Source of the DNA: Bacteroidales bacterium
GTDB taxonomy: Bacteria; Bacteroidota; Bacteroidia; Bacteroidales; F082
Assembly (NCBI GenBank): GCA_017460915.1
Contig: JAFUAA010000057.1
Span: forward strand, 1-54,610
Reading direction: 5' to 3'
Length of the DNA stretch: 54,610 nucleotides
Below the pieces are notes generated by a model. The model saw only the letters and a program-made list of their open reading frames with translations. It was not told the origin of the DNA and ran no database searches. A program made the position numbers and the translations under genes. Of this stretch, positions 44,136-53,297 are shown piece after piece (position 1 is the stretch's first letter; the number at the start of each line of letters is the position of its first letter).

Positions 44136-44511
44136 ACTCAAAACTTTACTCGGCTTCTATCCGCCGCAAATCGCCAACAATGCTGCATTCCGCAAACACA
44201 TCCTGAAGGAATATGTCGAATTGTTGTCGCTCGAATACCTTTCTCGCTCGCCGTATGTGCCGCATTTGGCTTTCATCGGAGGCACCAACTTACGCCTCGT
44301 TTACGGCATTGACCGTTTTTCAGAAGACCTCGACTTCGATTGCAAGGATTTCAGCGAATCGCAGTTCATGGAGATGACAGACAGTCTCATCGACTATCTG
44401 AAAACAAGAAAACTGGTTTCGACAGGAAGCAGAAGAGGTTCCTCATCGCCATGTTTGTCGCTTTCTTCTGCCTTGATGTCTGGGCTTATACGATTGTGGC
44501 GTCGAAGTTGA
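44128..44511 (+). pseudogene. AbiEii-like nucleotidyltransferase toxin, truncated
   Basis: The N-terminal 90 residues match AbiEii: LEYLSRSPYVPHLAFIGGTNLRLVYGIDRFSEDLDFD, which includes the GG-T-x-LR and D-L-D-F-D polymerase-beta motifs. After about residue 92 (LKTRKLVS) the homology stops and a low-complexity Ser/Leu tail runs to a stop at 44511, giving 127 aa instead of the usual 250-300. The C-terminal part has been lost, so the toxin is probably inactive. Confidence 0.8.
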
Positions 44512-44713
44512 ATCTGCCCCCGATGCAAGCCATCTTTGGTATCAGTTTACCAATTACCTCACAGGTAAAAGAGGCGCGGTTTCCGTTGACGGAGTCGTGA
44601 TTCAGGAATGGAAAATCATGCAAGGCCTTGACAACGGCTGCTTCTTTATCATGAGGGAATGGTCGTCGAAAGAGGAATTGGAAGATTTCTGCGAGCGGTT
44701 GGCCCGCCAGTAG
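44404..44713 (+). pseudogene. Mixed gene remnants downstream of the truncated AbiEii
   Basis: Two short protein-like pieces lie in different frames. One reads KRFLIAMFVAFFCLDVWAYT (membrane-like), ending at 44600. The other reads HLWYQFTNYLTGKRG and then QEWKIMQGLDNGCFF to a stop supplied by the repeat at 44711. Neither has a start or a recognisable family. They look like debris from deletion. Confidence 0.4.
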
Positions 44714-44842
44714 AGACGTTGCGCGGATTCTGGCGGATTTGCAATCCGACAGCATTGAGACGGGGATTTCAAATCCCCATTCCGATGCCGCTGGATTGCA
44801 AATCCAGCGGAACTGAAGACGTTGCGCGCAACTTCTCTACAA
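44709..44842. repeat. Composite palindromic repeat with three inner hairpins
   Basis: Outer arms TAGAGACGTTGCGCG and CGCGCAACTTCTCTA frame three inner palindromes: GGATTTGCAATCC, GGGGATTTCAAATCCCC and CTGGATTGCAAATCCAG. The outer arms are the same family as the 30-bp palindrome at 22904-22933. Confidence 0.85.
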
Positions 44843-44872
44843 ACGGCCTGCAAAAAAAATCTCACTTTTTCC

Positions 44873-44902
44873 TTGACAGTATCAAAAAAAGCCGTACTTT
44901 TG
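44873..44902 (+). promoter_or_regulatory. Promoter of the second barrel gene (TTG-N19-TACTTTTG)
   Basis: TTG at 44873-44875 and TACTTTTG at 44895-44902 are 19 bases apart, matching the Bacteroidetes consensus. The leader to the ATG at 45047 is about 140 bases. Confidence 0.65.
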
Positions 44903-45046
44903 CAGAGTGATATTAAACTAATACACTAAACAAGTAAAAACAAAATTGTTATGGCAAACATCTGCAAAACCCACACGGACGGCAATATTAATAAGGTGTC
45001 GCCGTTATCAAGGCAAACAACTCAAAATCATTCAAAACCTACAATT

Positions 45047-47479
45047 ATGAACAAACGCATTTTCACGCTTCTGGCACTCTGTATGTGCTTCATTTATCAG
45101 GGTTGGGCACAGAGCAAAATCACGGGAACCATTGTCGAGGAAGCCAACGGCAAGAGCATTCCCTTCGTCAACGTGGGGCTGTTTCGGCAGACGGACAGCG
45201 TCTTCGTCAGCGCTGCCGCCTCCGACGATAAAGGCCGCTTCGAACTGTTGGCTCCCAATGGTGACTACCGCCTGCAAATCTCGGCCATCGGTTTCCAGAC
45301 TTATGATCAGGAACTGCAAGTGAAAGGCAATCAAGACCTTGGAAACCTGAAACTCAAGGAAGGCTCCACCAAACTCAACGAAGTGACCATCACCGAGAAG
45401 CGTCCGCTGTTTGCCGTTGAGGGCGAAAAGACGATGTACAACGTGGCTGAGGACAATAGCATCCAGACGGGAACGCTGTCGGATGCCTTGCAGAACGCGC
45501 CGGGCGTGGAGGTGGACGTGGAAGGCAACATCACCCTGCGCGGCACTTCGAGCGTGGAGGTGTGGATCAACGACAAGCCCTCGCACATGACCGCCGAGAA
45601 CCTCAAGACCTATATCCAGACCCTGCCCGCCAACAGCCTCGACCGCGTGGAAGTCATCACCAACCCCTCGGCGCGCTATGGCTCCAAGGCCGACGGCATC
45701 ATCAACATTGTCACCAACGCCAAGGTGCAGAAAAACGAGTTTTTCAGCTTTGGCGTGAACGCTTCCACGAATCCTTTCGTTAGCCCGTGGGCATCCTACG
45801 TTTGGTCGAACGAGAAACTGACTTTCAACGCCTACATCAATGGCGGTTACAGCCATTGGAAAGGCAACAACTTCGTGGATCAATCGTTGTTTACCGAAGA
45901 CGGATTTTTGGCCAACCACGAAATCGATTCTGCACGATACAGCAACAAAGGCTACAGTGCCGGCGGCTACTTCAGCATTGATTATGAGATGGATACGGCC
46001 AACAGCCTGAATTTGTGGTTCAGCGCGTGGCCGAGTTGGGGCAACAATGTCAACCACACTTATATGTTCAGGGAAGAGTTTTTGCCCGATTCCGTTGTCA
46101 CCGCCATTACTGAAAGTGCGTCTGCGCCCAGCCGCAACTTTTTCGCCAACGGCGGCCTGTACTATCAGCACAAGTTCAACAACAAAGGCCACAACCTTTC
46201 TGTCAGCCTCAATGGAATGGGCTGGGGAGGCGCCAAGGGCGGCACGATTACGAGGGAGTTTACCTTGCCTACGGAACGCACTCGCGTGATGCATCAGTAT
46301 GGAGAGTACGGCTCTATGGGCGCGGAAGGCGAAATCGTCTATAACCTGCCCTATTCGGAAAACGGAGAAATCTCGGTGGGCTACAACGTGGGTTACGACC
46401 CCGAGACACGCTATCTCATCACCGACTCGATTGTCAATGGTGACACCATCAGGGACTTGTATCGGTCGTACAACGCCCGATTTACCAACCTCAACAACGA
46501 GGCTTTCATCACCTTGCAGCACAAATTTGGCGGTTTCACGGTGAAGCCGGGTGTGCGTTTCGTGAGCGAAACAGTCAGCGGTGCCTATCCCGATTCGTCG
46601 CAATACGATTTCCGCAAGCCATTCTTCAGCGTCAGGCCGTCGCTGCACCTGTCGTATCGCACCAAGTCGATGCACAACTTCAGGTTGAGCTACACGATGC
46701 GCATTGCCGCTCCCGAAGCCGAGGAGTTGAGCCGCTTCCCGATGTATGACGAGGACGAATACAGCACGGGCAATCCCGATTTGGAACGTATCTATACGCA
46801 TTCTGTCGAGGCGGGCTGGACCAAATATTGGAACAACTTCGGCTCGGTGGGCTTGTCGGCCTACTATCGCGGCAAGACCAACGAAGTCAACGAGATACAA
46901 CTCTCTGAATATCATTGGCTTTACAACCGCGTGGTGCAATATTCCTATCCCGTCAACGTGGGCCAAAGCCACAGCACGGGCTTGGAGGCCAATGTGATGT
47001 ACCGCCCGAGCGGCTTCTTCAACCTACGTTTCTACGCCAACCTTTACGATTCCTACATCAACACAGAATACAACGGAAAGCCTTACGAGTTCGATACCTG
47101 GTCCTACAGCTTCCGCCTGAATATGTGGGCCAAACTTTGGAACAAATTAGAGGTGACGGCTTCGGGTTATTATCGCTCGCCAACGCAATCCCTGTTCAGC
47201 AAAAGTCACGCCAACTACGGCATCAACGCAGGCCTCCGCGCCGACTTCTTCAATCGCAAGCTTTCGGTTTACGTCAACGCCAACGACATCTTCAACTGGA
47301 ACAGTTGGGGACGTACCAACGACAGCCCGTATGTGCAGTCCACGTCGAACTACAAGTACAACAGTCGCAGCGTTTCGGTCGGCTTGACTTTCCGTTTCGG
47401 CAAAATGGAGCTTGAACAACGCGCCCGTCAAGGCGAGGGTGAGTCGCAAAGTGCGCCACAAGGGATGGGCGGAATGTAG
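45047..47479 (+). CDS. Outer-membrane beta-barrel protein with CarboxypepD-regulatory-like domain
   Basis: The start at 45047 places a signal peptide (MNKRIFTLLALCMCFIYQGWAQ) first; an in-frame ATG at 44951 would bury it. The 810-residue protein has a regulatory-like domain (ITGTIVEEANGKSIPFVNVG) and a plug (LSDALQNAPGVEVDVEGNITLRG; LDRVEVITNPSARYGSKADGIINIV). A TonB-receptor-like barrel follows, ending in VSVGLTFRFGKME and a Gln/Gly-rich tail. No ligand can be named. It stands alone with its own promoter. Confidence 0.9.
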   Translation: MNKRIFTLLALCMCFIYQGWAQSKITGTIVEEANGKSIPFVNVGLFRQTDSVFVSAAASDDKGRFELLAPNGDYRLQISAIGFQTYDQELQVKGNQDLGNLKLKEGSTKLNEVTITEKRPLFAVEGEKTMYNVAEDNSIQTGTLSDALQNAPGVEVDVEGNITLRGTSSVEVWINDKPSHMTAENLKTYIQTLPANSLDRVEVITNPSARYGSKADGIINIVTNAKVQKNEFFSFGVNASTNPFVSPWASYVWSNEKLTFNAYINGGYSHWKGNNFVDQSLFTEDGFLANHEIDSARYSNKGYSAGGYFSIDYEMDTANSLNLWFSAWPSWGNNVNHTYMFREEFLPDSVVTAITESASAPSRNFFANGGLYYQHKFNNKGHNLSVSLNGMGWGGAKGGTITREFTLPTERTRVMHQYGEYGSMGAEGEIVYNLPYSENGEISVGYNVGYDPETRYLITDSIVNGDTIRDLYRSYNARFTNLNNEAFITLQHKFGGFTVKPGVRFVSETVSGAYPDSSQYDFRKPFFSVRPSLHLSYRTKSMHNFRLSYTMRIAAPEAEELSRFPMYDEDEYSTGNPDLERIYTHSVEAGWTKYWNNFGSVGLSAYYRGKTNEVNEIQLSEYHWLYNRVVQYSYPVNVGQSHSTGLEANVMYRPSGFFNLRFYANLYDSYINTEYNGKPYEFDTWSYSFRLNMWAKLWNKLEVTASGYYRSPTQSLFSKSHANYGINAGLRADFFNRKLSVYVNANDIFNWNSWGRTNDSPYVQSTSNYKYNSRSVSVGLTFRFGKMELEQRARQGEGESQSAPQGMGGM

Positions 47480-47583
47480 TTTTTTCGCCACAAAAAAACA
47501 TCGAATTTCACCCCAAAATGCCGGTTTTCGCCACATTTGTCCGGAAATCGGCACTTTTTTTTACACCGTATCGCGCAAGGCAG

Positions 47584-47591
47584 TACTTTTG
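47584..47591 (+). promoter_or_regulatory. -7 box (TACTTTTG) of the fab cluster
   Basis: TACTTTTG fits TAnnTTTG, 40 bases before the fabH ATG, and would drive fabH and the genes after it. Confidence 0.55.
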
Positions 47592-47631
47592 CCGTCGATT
47601 TTTGAAATGATAACGAACTAATTTTACTGAA

Positions 47632-48585
47632 ATGAAAATCATCGGAACAGGAAGCGCACTACCCGCCCTTAAGGTGACCAACGACGACTTGGCGAAGTTT
47701 TTGGACACCAGCAATGAGTGGATTATCACCCGCACGGGCATTCAGGCGCGTCACTTATTATCTACTGAAGATTTGTACGACTTGTCTGTCGACGCCGCCA
47801 CCAAGGCCATCACGGCCTCGGGCTTGCGTCCCGACCAAATCGATTTCCTCTTGGTCTCGAATGTGGCCAACCGCCATGTCACCCCAGGGCTGAGCTGCAT
47901 CGTGCAGAAACGCATCGGCCTCAGCTGCGCCGGTCTCGACATCAACGTGGCTTGCGCTGGCTTCGTCAACGCCTTGATGCTGGCCGACGGTATGATGAAG
48001 GCCGGTCACGCCAAGAACATCCTCGTCCTCTGCGCCGAGGAACCCACCAAATACTGCGATTGGAAAGAACGCGATTGTAGCGTCCTTTTCGGCGACGGTG
48101 CTGGTGCCGTGGTGCTCACCGAGGGCAACGCCTTCAAGGACGTGAAGCTCACCATGATCAGCGACCGCGATGTGCTGTATTATGAAAGAGGTATGGAAAC
48201 CACGCCATTCGAGAAAGAATACATCAAGGGGCAGCCCTTGGTGATGAAAGGCAAGGAGTTGTTCCGCACGGCCGTCTCCGAGTCGGCAAAGGACATCATT
48301 ACCCTGCTGAACCGCAACGGCTTGCAGCATGAGAACATCGACTGGTTCATGTTGCATCAGGCCAACAAACGCATCATCGAAGGCATCCGTAAGATTGTGG
48401 GTGGCCCCGAAGAGAAATATCCAACCGTCATTGAGAAATACGGCAACACCTCGTCAGCGAGCATCCCGATTATGCTCGATGAGATGTTGGCCGACAACAA
48501 AATCAAGGCTGGCGACAAGATAGTGATGAGTGCCTTCGGCGCGGGTTTCGTCTCGGCGGCCTGCCTTTGGGAATGGGAATTTTAA
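47632..48585 (+). CDS. fabH: 3-oxoacyl-ACP synthase III (KAS III)
   Basis: At 317 aa this is a normal FabH. The catalytic triad is Cys108 in NVACAGFVNAL, His in FMLHQANKRI (about 242) and Asn in KYGNTSSASIP (about 271), and the family block EWIITRTGIQARH is present. It starts fatty-acid chains by condensing acyl-CoA with malonyl-ACP. It is first in a same-strand fab group, separated from fabF by a repeat. Confidence 0.95.
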   Translation: MKIIGTGSALPALKVTNDDLAKFLDTSNEWIITRTGIQARHLLSTEDLYDLSVDAATKAITASGLRPDQIDFLLVSNVANRHVTPGLSCIVQKRIGLSCAGLDINVACAGFVNALMLADGMMKAGHAKNILVLCAEEPTKYCDWKERDCSVLFGDGAGAVVLTEGNAFKDVKLTMISDRDVLYYERGMETTPFEKEYIKGQPLVMKGKELFRTAVSESAKDIITLLNRNGLQHENIDWFMLHQANKRIIEGIRKIVGGPEEKYPTVIEKYGNTSSASIPIMLDEMLADNKIKAGDKIVMSAFGAGFVSAACLWEWEF

Positions 48586-48588
48586 TCA

Positions 48589-48646
48589 GTTAATAGTTGT
48601 CAGTTAACAGTTGACAGTTGTAGGGCTGTCACATTGTGGCAGCCGC
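48589..48646. repeat. CAGTTAACAGTTGACAGTTG repeat plus small hairpin
   Basis: Short tandem-like words (CAGTTAATAGTTGT, CAGTTAACAGTTGACAGTTG) are followed by GGCTGTCACATTGTGGCAGCC, which folds on itself. It fills the fabH-fabF gap. Confidence 0.7.
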
Positions 48647-48679
48647 ATAATATTGAGTAAAGGAAAAAATCAACAGAAT

Positions 48680-49915
48680 ATGGAAAACAGAAGAGTAGTA
48701 ATCACCGGCATGGGCGCCGTTTCGCCCATTGGCAACGACCTGCCGACGATATGGAAAAACCTGATGGACGGCTATTGTGGCATCGATTTCATCAAATCCT
48801 TCGATACCACTGACCTTCCCGTGAAGATCGCCGCCGAGCTGAAGGACTTCAACCCCGAAGCGCTGGGCGTGGACAAAGGCTTTGTCAAGCGCAACGACCG
48901 CTTTGCCATCTACACATTGGCCGCAGCTTATGAGGCCATGAAGGACAACGAAGACATGCAGATGGATCCGTCTCGCTTGGGCACTTATGTCGGCTCGGGC
49001 ATTGGTGGTTTCGACACCATCTTGCGCGAGGTGAAGAAGTATTATGAAGAAGGCGCGCGTTGGATTTCGCCTTTGATGATTCCCACCATGATTGGCAACA
49101 TGGCTTCGGGCAGTGTGGCCATCCGCTACAACGCCCAAGGTCCCTGCGTGCCCATCGTGACGGCCTGCGCTACTGGAACGCACTCCATTGGTGAGGCCTA
49201 TCGTGCCATCAAGCATGGCTATGCCGAGGCCATCATTTCGGGTGGCTCGGAGGCGGGCATCAATCCCGTCGCCATCGCTGGCTTCGCCAACTGCAAGGCT
49301 CTGACCAAGTCCGAAGACCCGAAATATGCGTCTTTGCCGTTCAACAAGAACCGCGCAGGATTCGTCATCGCCGAGGGTTCGGGCATCGTTCTCCTTGAAG
49401 AATACGAACACGCCAAGCAACGCGGCGCGACGATTTACGCCGAGCTTTGCGGCTACGGCAACTCTTGCGACGCCTACCACAACACGGCTCCACGTCCCGA
49501 CGGCACCACCCAGTCGTTGGCCATCAAGCAGGCTTTGGACGAGGCCCAGTTCAAGGCAGGCGAAAGCATCTACATCAACGCCCATGGCACGGGTACCCCG
49601 ATGAACGACAGCGGCGAGACCAAGGCCATCAAGATTGCGATGGGCGAGGAGGAAGCCCACAAGGCGCACATCAGCTCCACCAAGTCGGAGATGGGGCACG
49701 CCCTCGGTGCTGCCGGTGCTATCGAACTCATCATCAGCGTGATGGCGTTGAACAACGGCATCGTCCCGCCCACTATCGGCTTGGACGAACCCGACCCCGA
49801 GTGCGACCTTGACTACACGCCCAACACACCCGTCAAGGTCGATTTGGACATCGCCATTTCCAATTCCTTGGGCTTTGGTGGACATAACGCTTGCTTGGCG
49901 ATTCGTAAAATATAA
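48680..49915 (+). CDS. fabF: 3-oxoacyl-ACP synthase II (KAS II)
   Basis: The start at 48680 (MENRRVVITGMGAVSPIG) gives 411 aa. The catalytic Cys163 is in VTACATGTHSIG, with His in NAHGTGTPMNDS (about 301) and in EMGHALGAAG (about 340). It elongates acyl-ACP chains. The in-frame ATG at 48611 lies in the repeat-filled gap and is rejected. Confidence 0.96.
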   Translation: MENRRVVITGMGAVSPIGNDLPTIWKNLMDGYCGIDFIKSFDTTDLPVKIAAELKDFNPEALGVDKGFVKRNDRFAIYTLAAAYEAMKDNEDMQMDPSRLGTYVGSGIGGFDTILREVKKYYEEGARWISPLMIPTMIGNMASGSVAIRYNAQGPCVPIVTACATGTHSIGEAYRAIKHGYAEAIISGGSEAGINPVAIAGFANCKALTKSEDPKYASLPFNKNRAGFVIAEGSGIVLLEEYEHAKQRGATIYAELCGYGNSCDAYHNTAPRPDGTTQSLAIKQALDEAQFKAGESIYINAHGTGTPMNDSGETKAIKIAMGEEEAHKAHISSTKSEMGHALGAAGAIELIISVMALNNGIVPPTIGLDEPDPECDLDYTPNTPVKVDLDIAISNSLGFGGHNACLAIRKI

Positions 49916-49919
49916 CGTT

Positions 49920-49989
49920 TGTAGGGACGCACTGCGTGCGTCCGCATGGAAACGGAGCACGCTATGGACGCACGTCGTGCGTCCCTACA
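49920..49989. repeat. Palindromic repeat, TGTAGGGACGCAC family
   Basis: TGTAGGGACGCACTGCGTGCGTCC on the left is mirrored by GGACGCACGTCGTGCGTCCCTACA on the right; each arm is also palindromic inside. It is a fuller copy of the element at 3384-3444 and fills the fabF-fabZ gap. Confidence 0.88.
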
Positions 49990-50033
49990 ACAACGATTCA
50001 ACGATTAAACAATCAACATTTAAACAACATACA

Positions 50034-50462
50034 ATGAACAGAGACGAAATCAAACATTACCTGCCGCACCGCGAGCCTATGCTCCTGGTCGATGAGATGA
50101 CCCTCGACGAGAACCATGTGGCCCATTCCAAGTACCACGTGACGGGCGAGGAGTTCTTCCTGCAAGGCCATTTCCCGGGCGAACCCGTCGTGCCAGGCGT
50201 CATCCTTTGCGAGATTATGGCCCAAAGTTGCGCCCTGCTGATGAAGGACGACCTCATCGGCAAGCTGACCTTCTACACGGGCATCGACAAGGTGCGCTTC
50301 AAGAACAGCGTCAAGCCGGACGACACCGTTGAGGTGGAAGCCACGCTGACCTATCATCGTGCCAACATCTACATCTGCTCCGCCGTGTTGAGCGTGGGCG
50401 GCAAGATGTGCGTTAAGGGCGAACTTTCCTTTGCCCTGCTGCCCGATACGAGGAACAAGTAA
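50034..50462 (+). CDS. fabZ: 3-hydroxyacyl-ACP dehydratase FabZ
   Basis: The 142-residue start at 50034 (MNRDEIKHYLPHREPMLLVD) is a typical hot-dog-fold FabZ. The catalytic His is in QGHFPGEPVVPGV (about 46) and the Glu in CEIMAQ (about 60). It dehydrates 3-hydroxyacyl-ACP. The in-frame upstream codons are repeat sequence. Confidence 0.94.
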   Translation: MNRDEIKHYLPHREPMLLVDEMTLDENHVAHSKYHVTGEEFFLQGHFPGEPVVPGVILCEIMAQSCALLMKDDLIGKLTFYTGIDKVRFKNSVKPDDTVEVEATLTYHRANIYICSAVLSVGGKMCVKGELSFALLPDTRNK

Positions 50463-50474
50463 TTTGAACAAACC

Positions 50475-50714
50475 ATGGCAACGATTCAAGACAAGACGAA
50501 GGCGTTGATTGCTTCCAAGCTGAAAGTCAGCGAGAGCGAGATCACGCCCGAGAAGAACCTTTTCAACGATTTGGGTGCCGATTCGCTCGACTTCGTGGAG
50601 ATTTCCATGATGTTGGAGCGTGAGTTCAATGTGAAGTTCACCGAGGCCGACACGGCTGCCGTGAAGACCGTCGGGGATTTGTATCAGCTGATGGAACAAT
50701 ATTCAAACAAATAA
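50475..50714 (+). CDS. acpP: Acyl carrier protein
   Basis: The 79-residue acidic protein has Ser37 in LGADSLDFVEI, the phosphopantetheine attachment site. It lies 12 bases after fabZ. It carries the growing chain for the enzymes encoded on both sides. Confidence 0.96.
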   Translation: MATIQDKTKALIASKLKVSESEITPEKNLFNDLGADSLDFVEISMMLEREFNVKFTEADTAAVKTVGDLYQLMEQYSNK

Positions 50715-50718
50715 CAAC

Positions 50719-50788
50719 GGGCCTTCGACAGGCTCAGACACCTTTCCTTTCTGAAAAAGTTAAGGTCCCTGAACCTGTCGAAGAGCCG
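50719..50788. repeat. Inverted pair of the CTTCGACAGGCTCAG repeat
   Basis: GGCCTTCGACAGGCTCAG at the left is mirrored by CCTGAACCTGTCGAAGAG at the right. A single arm of the same element lies before yajC (13896). It fills the acpP-fabG gap. Confidence 0.8.
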
Positions 50789-50819
50789 AAATAAAAGGAT
50801 AAGTTTAAAATAGATAAAA

Positions 50820-51566
50820 ATGAAACTCTTAGAAAATAAAGTGGCTCTGATTACGGGAGCCGGTCGTGGCATCGGCAAGGCCATCGCCATGCGCTTTGCC
50901 CAAGAAGGCTGCAAGATTGCCTTCACCGATATCGCCTTGAACGATGTCGTTTTGGAAACCGAAAAAGAACTGAAAGCCATGGGCGTGGAAGCCAAGGCCT
51001 ACGCATCCAACGCCGCCAACTTTGAGGAAACCCACAAGGTGGTGGACGAAATCGTCAAGGACTTCGGCCGTATTGATATCCTCGTCAACAATGCCGGTAT
51101 CACCAAGGATACTGCATTGAAGCGTATGACCGAAGAGCAATGGGACGCCGTCATCAATGTGAACCTCAAGTCGGTATTCAACTTCACCAAGGCCGTCCAA
51201 CCTGTCATGTGGAAACAGGCTGGCGGTAGCGTCATCAACATGAGCTCGGTGGTGGGCGTTTCGGGCAATGCCAACCAGTGCAACTACAGCGCTTCGAAGG
51301 CCGGCATCATCGGCTTCACCAAGAGTGCGGCCAAGGAGATGGGCGTGCGCGGCATCCGCCACAACGCCATCGCCCCTGGCTTCATCATCACCGCCATGAC
51401 GGACGCCCTTCCCGAGGATGTCCGCAAGGCTTGGGAAAGCTTGATTCCGCTGCGTCGCGGCGGCACGCCCGAGGATGTGGCCAATGTGGCCCTCTTCCTC
51501 GCCTCCGACCTCTCATCATACGTGACGGGCCAGGTGATTCACTGCTGTGGCGGTATGAATTGCTGA
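50820..51566 (+). CDS. fabG: 3-oxoacyl-ACP reductase FabG
   Basis: The 248-residue SDR enzyme has the cofactor motif GAGRGIGK (13-20), NNAG (about 89-92) and the catalytic Ser/Tyr/Lys set (MSSVVG; YSASKAG, about Tyr156 and Lys160). It reduces 3-oxoacyl-ACP with NAD(P)H. It ends the fab group and is followed by a terminator. Confidence 0.94.
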   Translation: MKLLENKVALITGAGRGIGKAIAMRFAQEGCKIAFTDIALNDVVLETEKELKAMGVEAKAYASNAANFEETHKVVDEIVKDFGRIDILVNNAGITKDTALKRMTEEQWDAVINVNLKSVFNFTKAVQPVMWKQAGGSVINMSSVVGVSGNANQCNYSASKAGIIGFTKSAAKEMGVRGIRHNAIAPGFIITAMTDALPEDVRKAWESLIPLRRGGTPEDVANVALFLASDLSSYVTGQVIHCCGGMNC

Positions 51567-51652
51567 TTTTTTGACACGGGACGCGAGACTTCGGGACGCG
51601 GGACTTCGCCACCGAAGGCTTGGAAAACATTTTGAAAACGATAGCAGAAAAG

Positions 51653-51683
51653 GAAAAGCCTTGCCTTGCGGCAGGGCTTTTTC
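51653..51683 (+). terminator. Rho-independent terminator after fabG
   Basis: AAAAGCCTTGCC pairs with GGCAGGGCTTTTT around TTGC, followed by C and G. The stem and U-run are typical. Confidence 0.85.
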
Positions 51684-51716
51684 GTTAGGCTTTTCTTGCT
51701 GTATTGCTATAGTAAA

Positions 51717-51781
51717 AATCTGTTTATAGCGTGCTTAGAACTCGATTTTTTTTATGTTCTAAGCAGGTTATAAACGGAAAC
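51717..51781. repeat. 65-bp palindromic repeat, copy 1
   Basis: GTTTATAGCGTGCTTAGAAC pairs with GTTCTAAGCAGGTTATAAAC around a T-rich loop. It lies downstream of the minus-strand ATPase gene, in the same orientation as the copy at 53298-53362. Confidence 0.85.
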
Positions 51782-51836
51782 TTTTGTTGTAAAATTACTG
51801 ATTTTTATTGTTTAATATATTGTTAATCAGTAAATT

Positions 51837-53258
51837 CTATTCCTTAAAAAGATGTTCTAATGTAATTACACTTTGAACACTATGCTGATATATATTCGGT
51901 TTTATTCCGAAAGGCGTTATCATCGTCAGGTGAAGGGATTTATGGGTCTTTTGCGATACACTGAAGCGGCCTCGCTTGTGTCGGAGGTCGGCGTCGTCTT
52001 CGCTGTCAATGGCGTATTCTTTTGTTGAAAACTTCATCTCGCAAAGGTTGGTCACTTGGTCGGAGCGGTCGATGACCATATCGACCTGTGCTCCAGCACC
52101 ATAAACGGGGTCTTTCAACACCTGCCAGGAGTACACATGCGTTGAAACGCCAGAAATGCCTAAGGCTTGCTTGATTTGCCGGATATGCTCAAAACAGACC
52201 CGTTCAAAGGCCAAGCCTTCCCAAGTGTTTCGGACGGGCGTGTTGGTGCTGATGCTCCAAAAGGCTTCATCAGTCGCTGGGGCATCATGCAAAAACTGAT
52301 AGTAAAACAAGGTGTAATTGTCGATGAGTTGGAAGATGGCGTTGCTCCGTTTGATGCCTTTGTAACTATATTTTCGGATAAAACCGCAAGCCTCCAAATC
52401 CAGCAACACCTTGGTCAGTTGTCCGTTGTTGGTGATATGCCCTTCCTTGATTAATTCCTCGCGAGTCAGTCCCATCTTTTTGGTGCCCAAGGCGGAAACC
52501 ACATTCAGGTATGGCTCGGGGTTCTTGAACAGGGAATCGTACAGCTCTTGGTATTCGTAATGCAATTTGCCCGTAGGCGAAAAGATCAGGTTGTCAATGT
52601 TTTGTGCCGCACTTTTCCCTTGCTCCAAAAGCGACCAATAGAAGGGAACACCGCCCATCACCATGTAAGTCTCCAATAGCTCGAAACGACTCATCTTCAG
52701 ATGGCGGTTTTTGGCGTATTGTTCACATTCGTTCAGCGTAAAAGGTTGGAGATGAATACGGTAAGTCGCACGATTGTGCAAGCCGCCATGATTTCGGAAA
52801 ACATTGTTGATGATCCATGATGTGGCCGACCCGCAAATGATAAGCAGGATATCTTTTCGGGCTGAGGCATAGTTGTTCCAAAAATGCTCAAGTGCGGAAA
52901 CGAAATTGGATCGCGCCGCATCCATCCACGGCAATTCGTCGATGAAAACCACCTTTTTGCCTTTCCTTTTGCTGTCGAGGAACTCGGAAAGGAGGAAAAA
53001 CGCGTCGAACCAGTCGGTGGGGACGCGACATTTCTTCATTCCGCTTTTGAGGAGCGAAAGCCTGAATTCTTTCAACTGTTCCTTGGTCTTTTGGTTGGCC
53101 AAGCCCGAATGTTGGAAGGCGAATTTATACCCAAAAGTCTCTCTAATCAAGAAAGTCTTTCCAACGCGCCTGCGCCCTGTGACGGCGACAAATTCCGAAT
53201 ACTCGGAGTGATACGCTTTCATTAATTCGTTTCTTTCTGATATTCTGCCTACTAACAT
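51837..53258 (-). CDS. AAA ATPase of the ATPase_2/DUF234 type, flanked by repeats
   Basis: The 473-residue protein has an N-terminal GRISERNELMKAY, Walker A VTGRRRVGKTFLIRE (about residues 27-41), Walker B KVVFIDELPWMDA (about 107-119) and sensor LIICGSATSWIINNV. The C-terminal DUF234 part contains FQLIDNYTLFYYQFL and a PDDEXK-like GAQVDMVIDRSD...CEMKFSTKEYA. It shares the layout of the ATPase at 24046 but is not a close copy. It stands alone between two 65-bp palindromes. Confidence 0.9.
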   Translation of the reverse strand: MLVGRISERNELMKAYHSEYSEFVAVTGRRRVGKTFLIRETFGYKFAFQHSGLANQKTKEQLKEFRLSLLKSGMKKCRVPTDWFDAFFLLSEFLDSKRKGKKVVFIDELPWMDAARSNFVSALEHFWNNYASARKDILLIICGSATSWIINNVFRNHGGLHNRATYRIHLQPFTLNECEQYAKNRHLKMSRFELLETYMVMGGVPFYWSLLEQGKSAAQNIDNLIFSPTGKLHYEYQELYDSLFKNPEPYLNVVSALGTKKMGLTREELIKEGHITNNGQLTKVLLDLEACGFIRKYSYKGIKRSNAIFQLIDNYTLFYYQFLHDAPATDEAFWSISTNTPVRNTWEGLAFERVCFEHIRQIKQALGISGVSTHVYSWQVLKDPVYGAGAQVDMVIDRSDQVTNLCEMKFSTKEYAIDSEDDADLRHKRGRFSVSQKTHKSLHLTMITPFGIKPNIYQHSVQSVITLEHLFKE

Positions 53259-53284
53259 GGTAAAAAGTGCTTTGTTTCAAGTTG

Positions 53285-53292
53285 CAAAGTTA
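53285..53292 (-). promoter_or_regulatory. -7 box (TAACTTTG) of the flanked ATPase
   Basis: CAAAGTTA on the plus strand reads TAACTTTG on the minus strand, 27 bases before the ATG at 53258. The -33 region would fall inside palindrome copy 2. Confidence 0.5.
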
Positions 53293-53297
53293 TAATA

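Noticed and set aside
45032-46972. 646-codon open frame on the minus strand opposite the barrel gene
   Set aside because: It is the antisense shadow of a strong plus-strand gene with signal peptide and barrel motifs; its protein is His/Val/Ala-rich with no recognisable domain.
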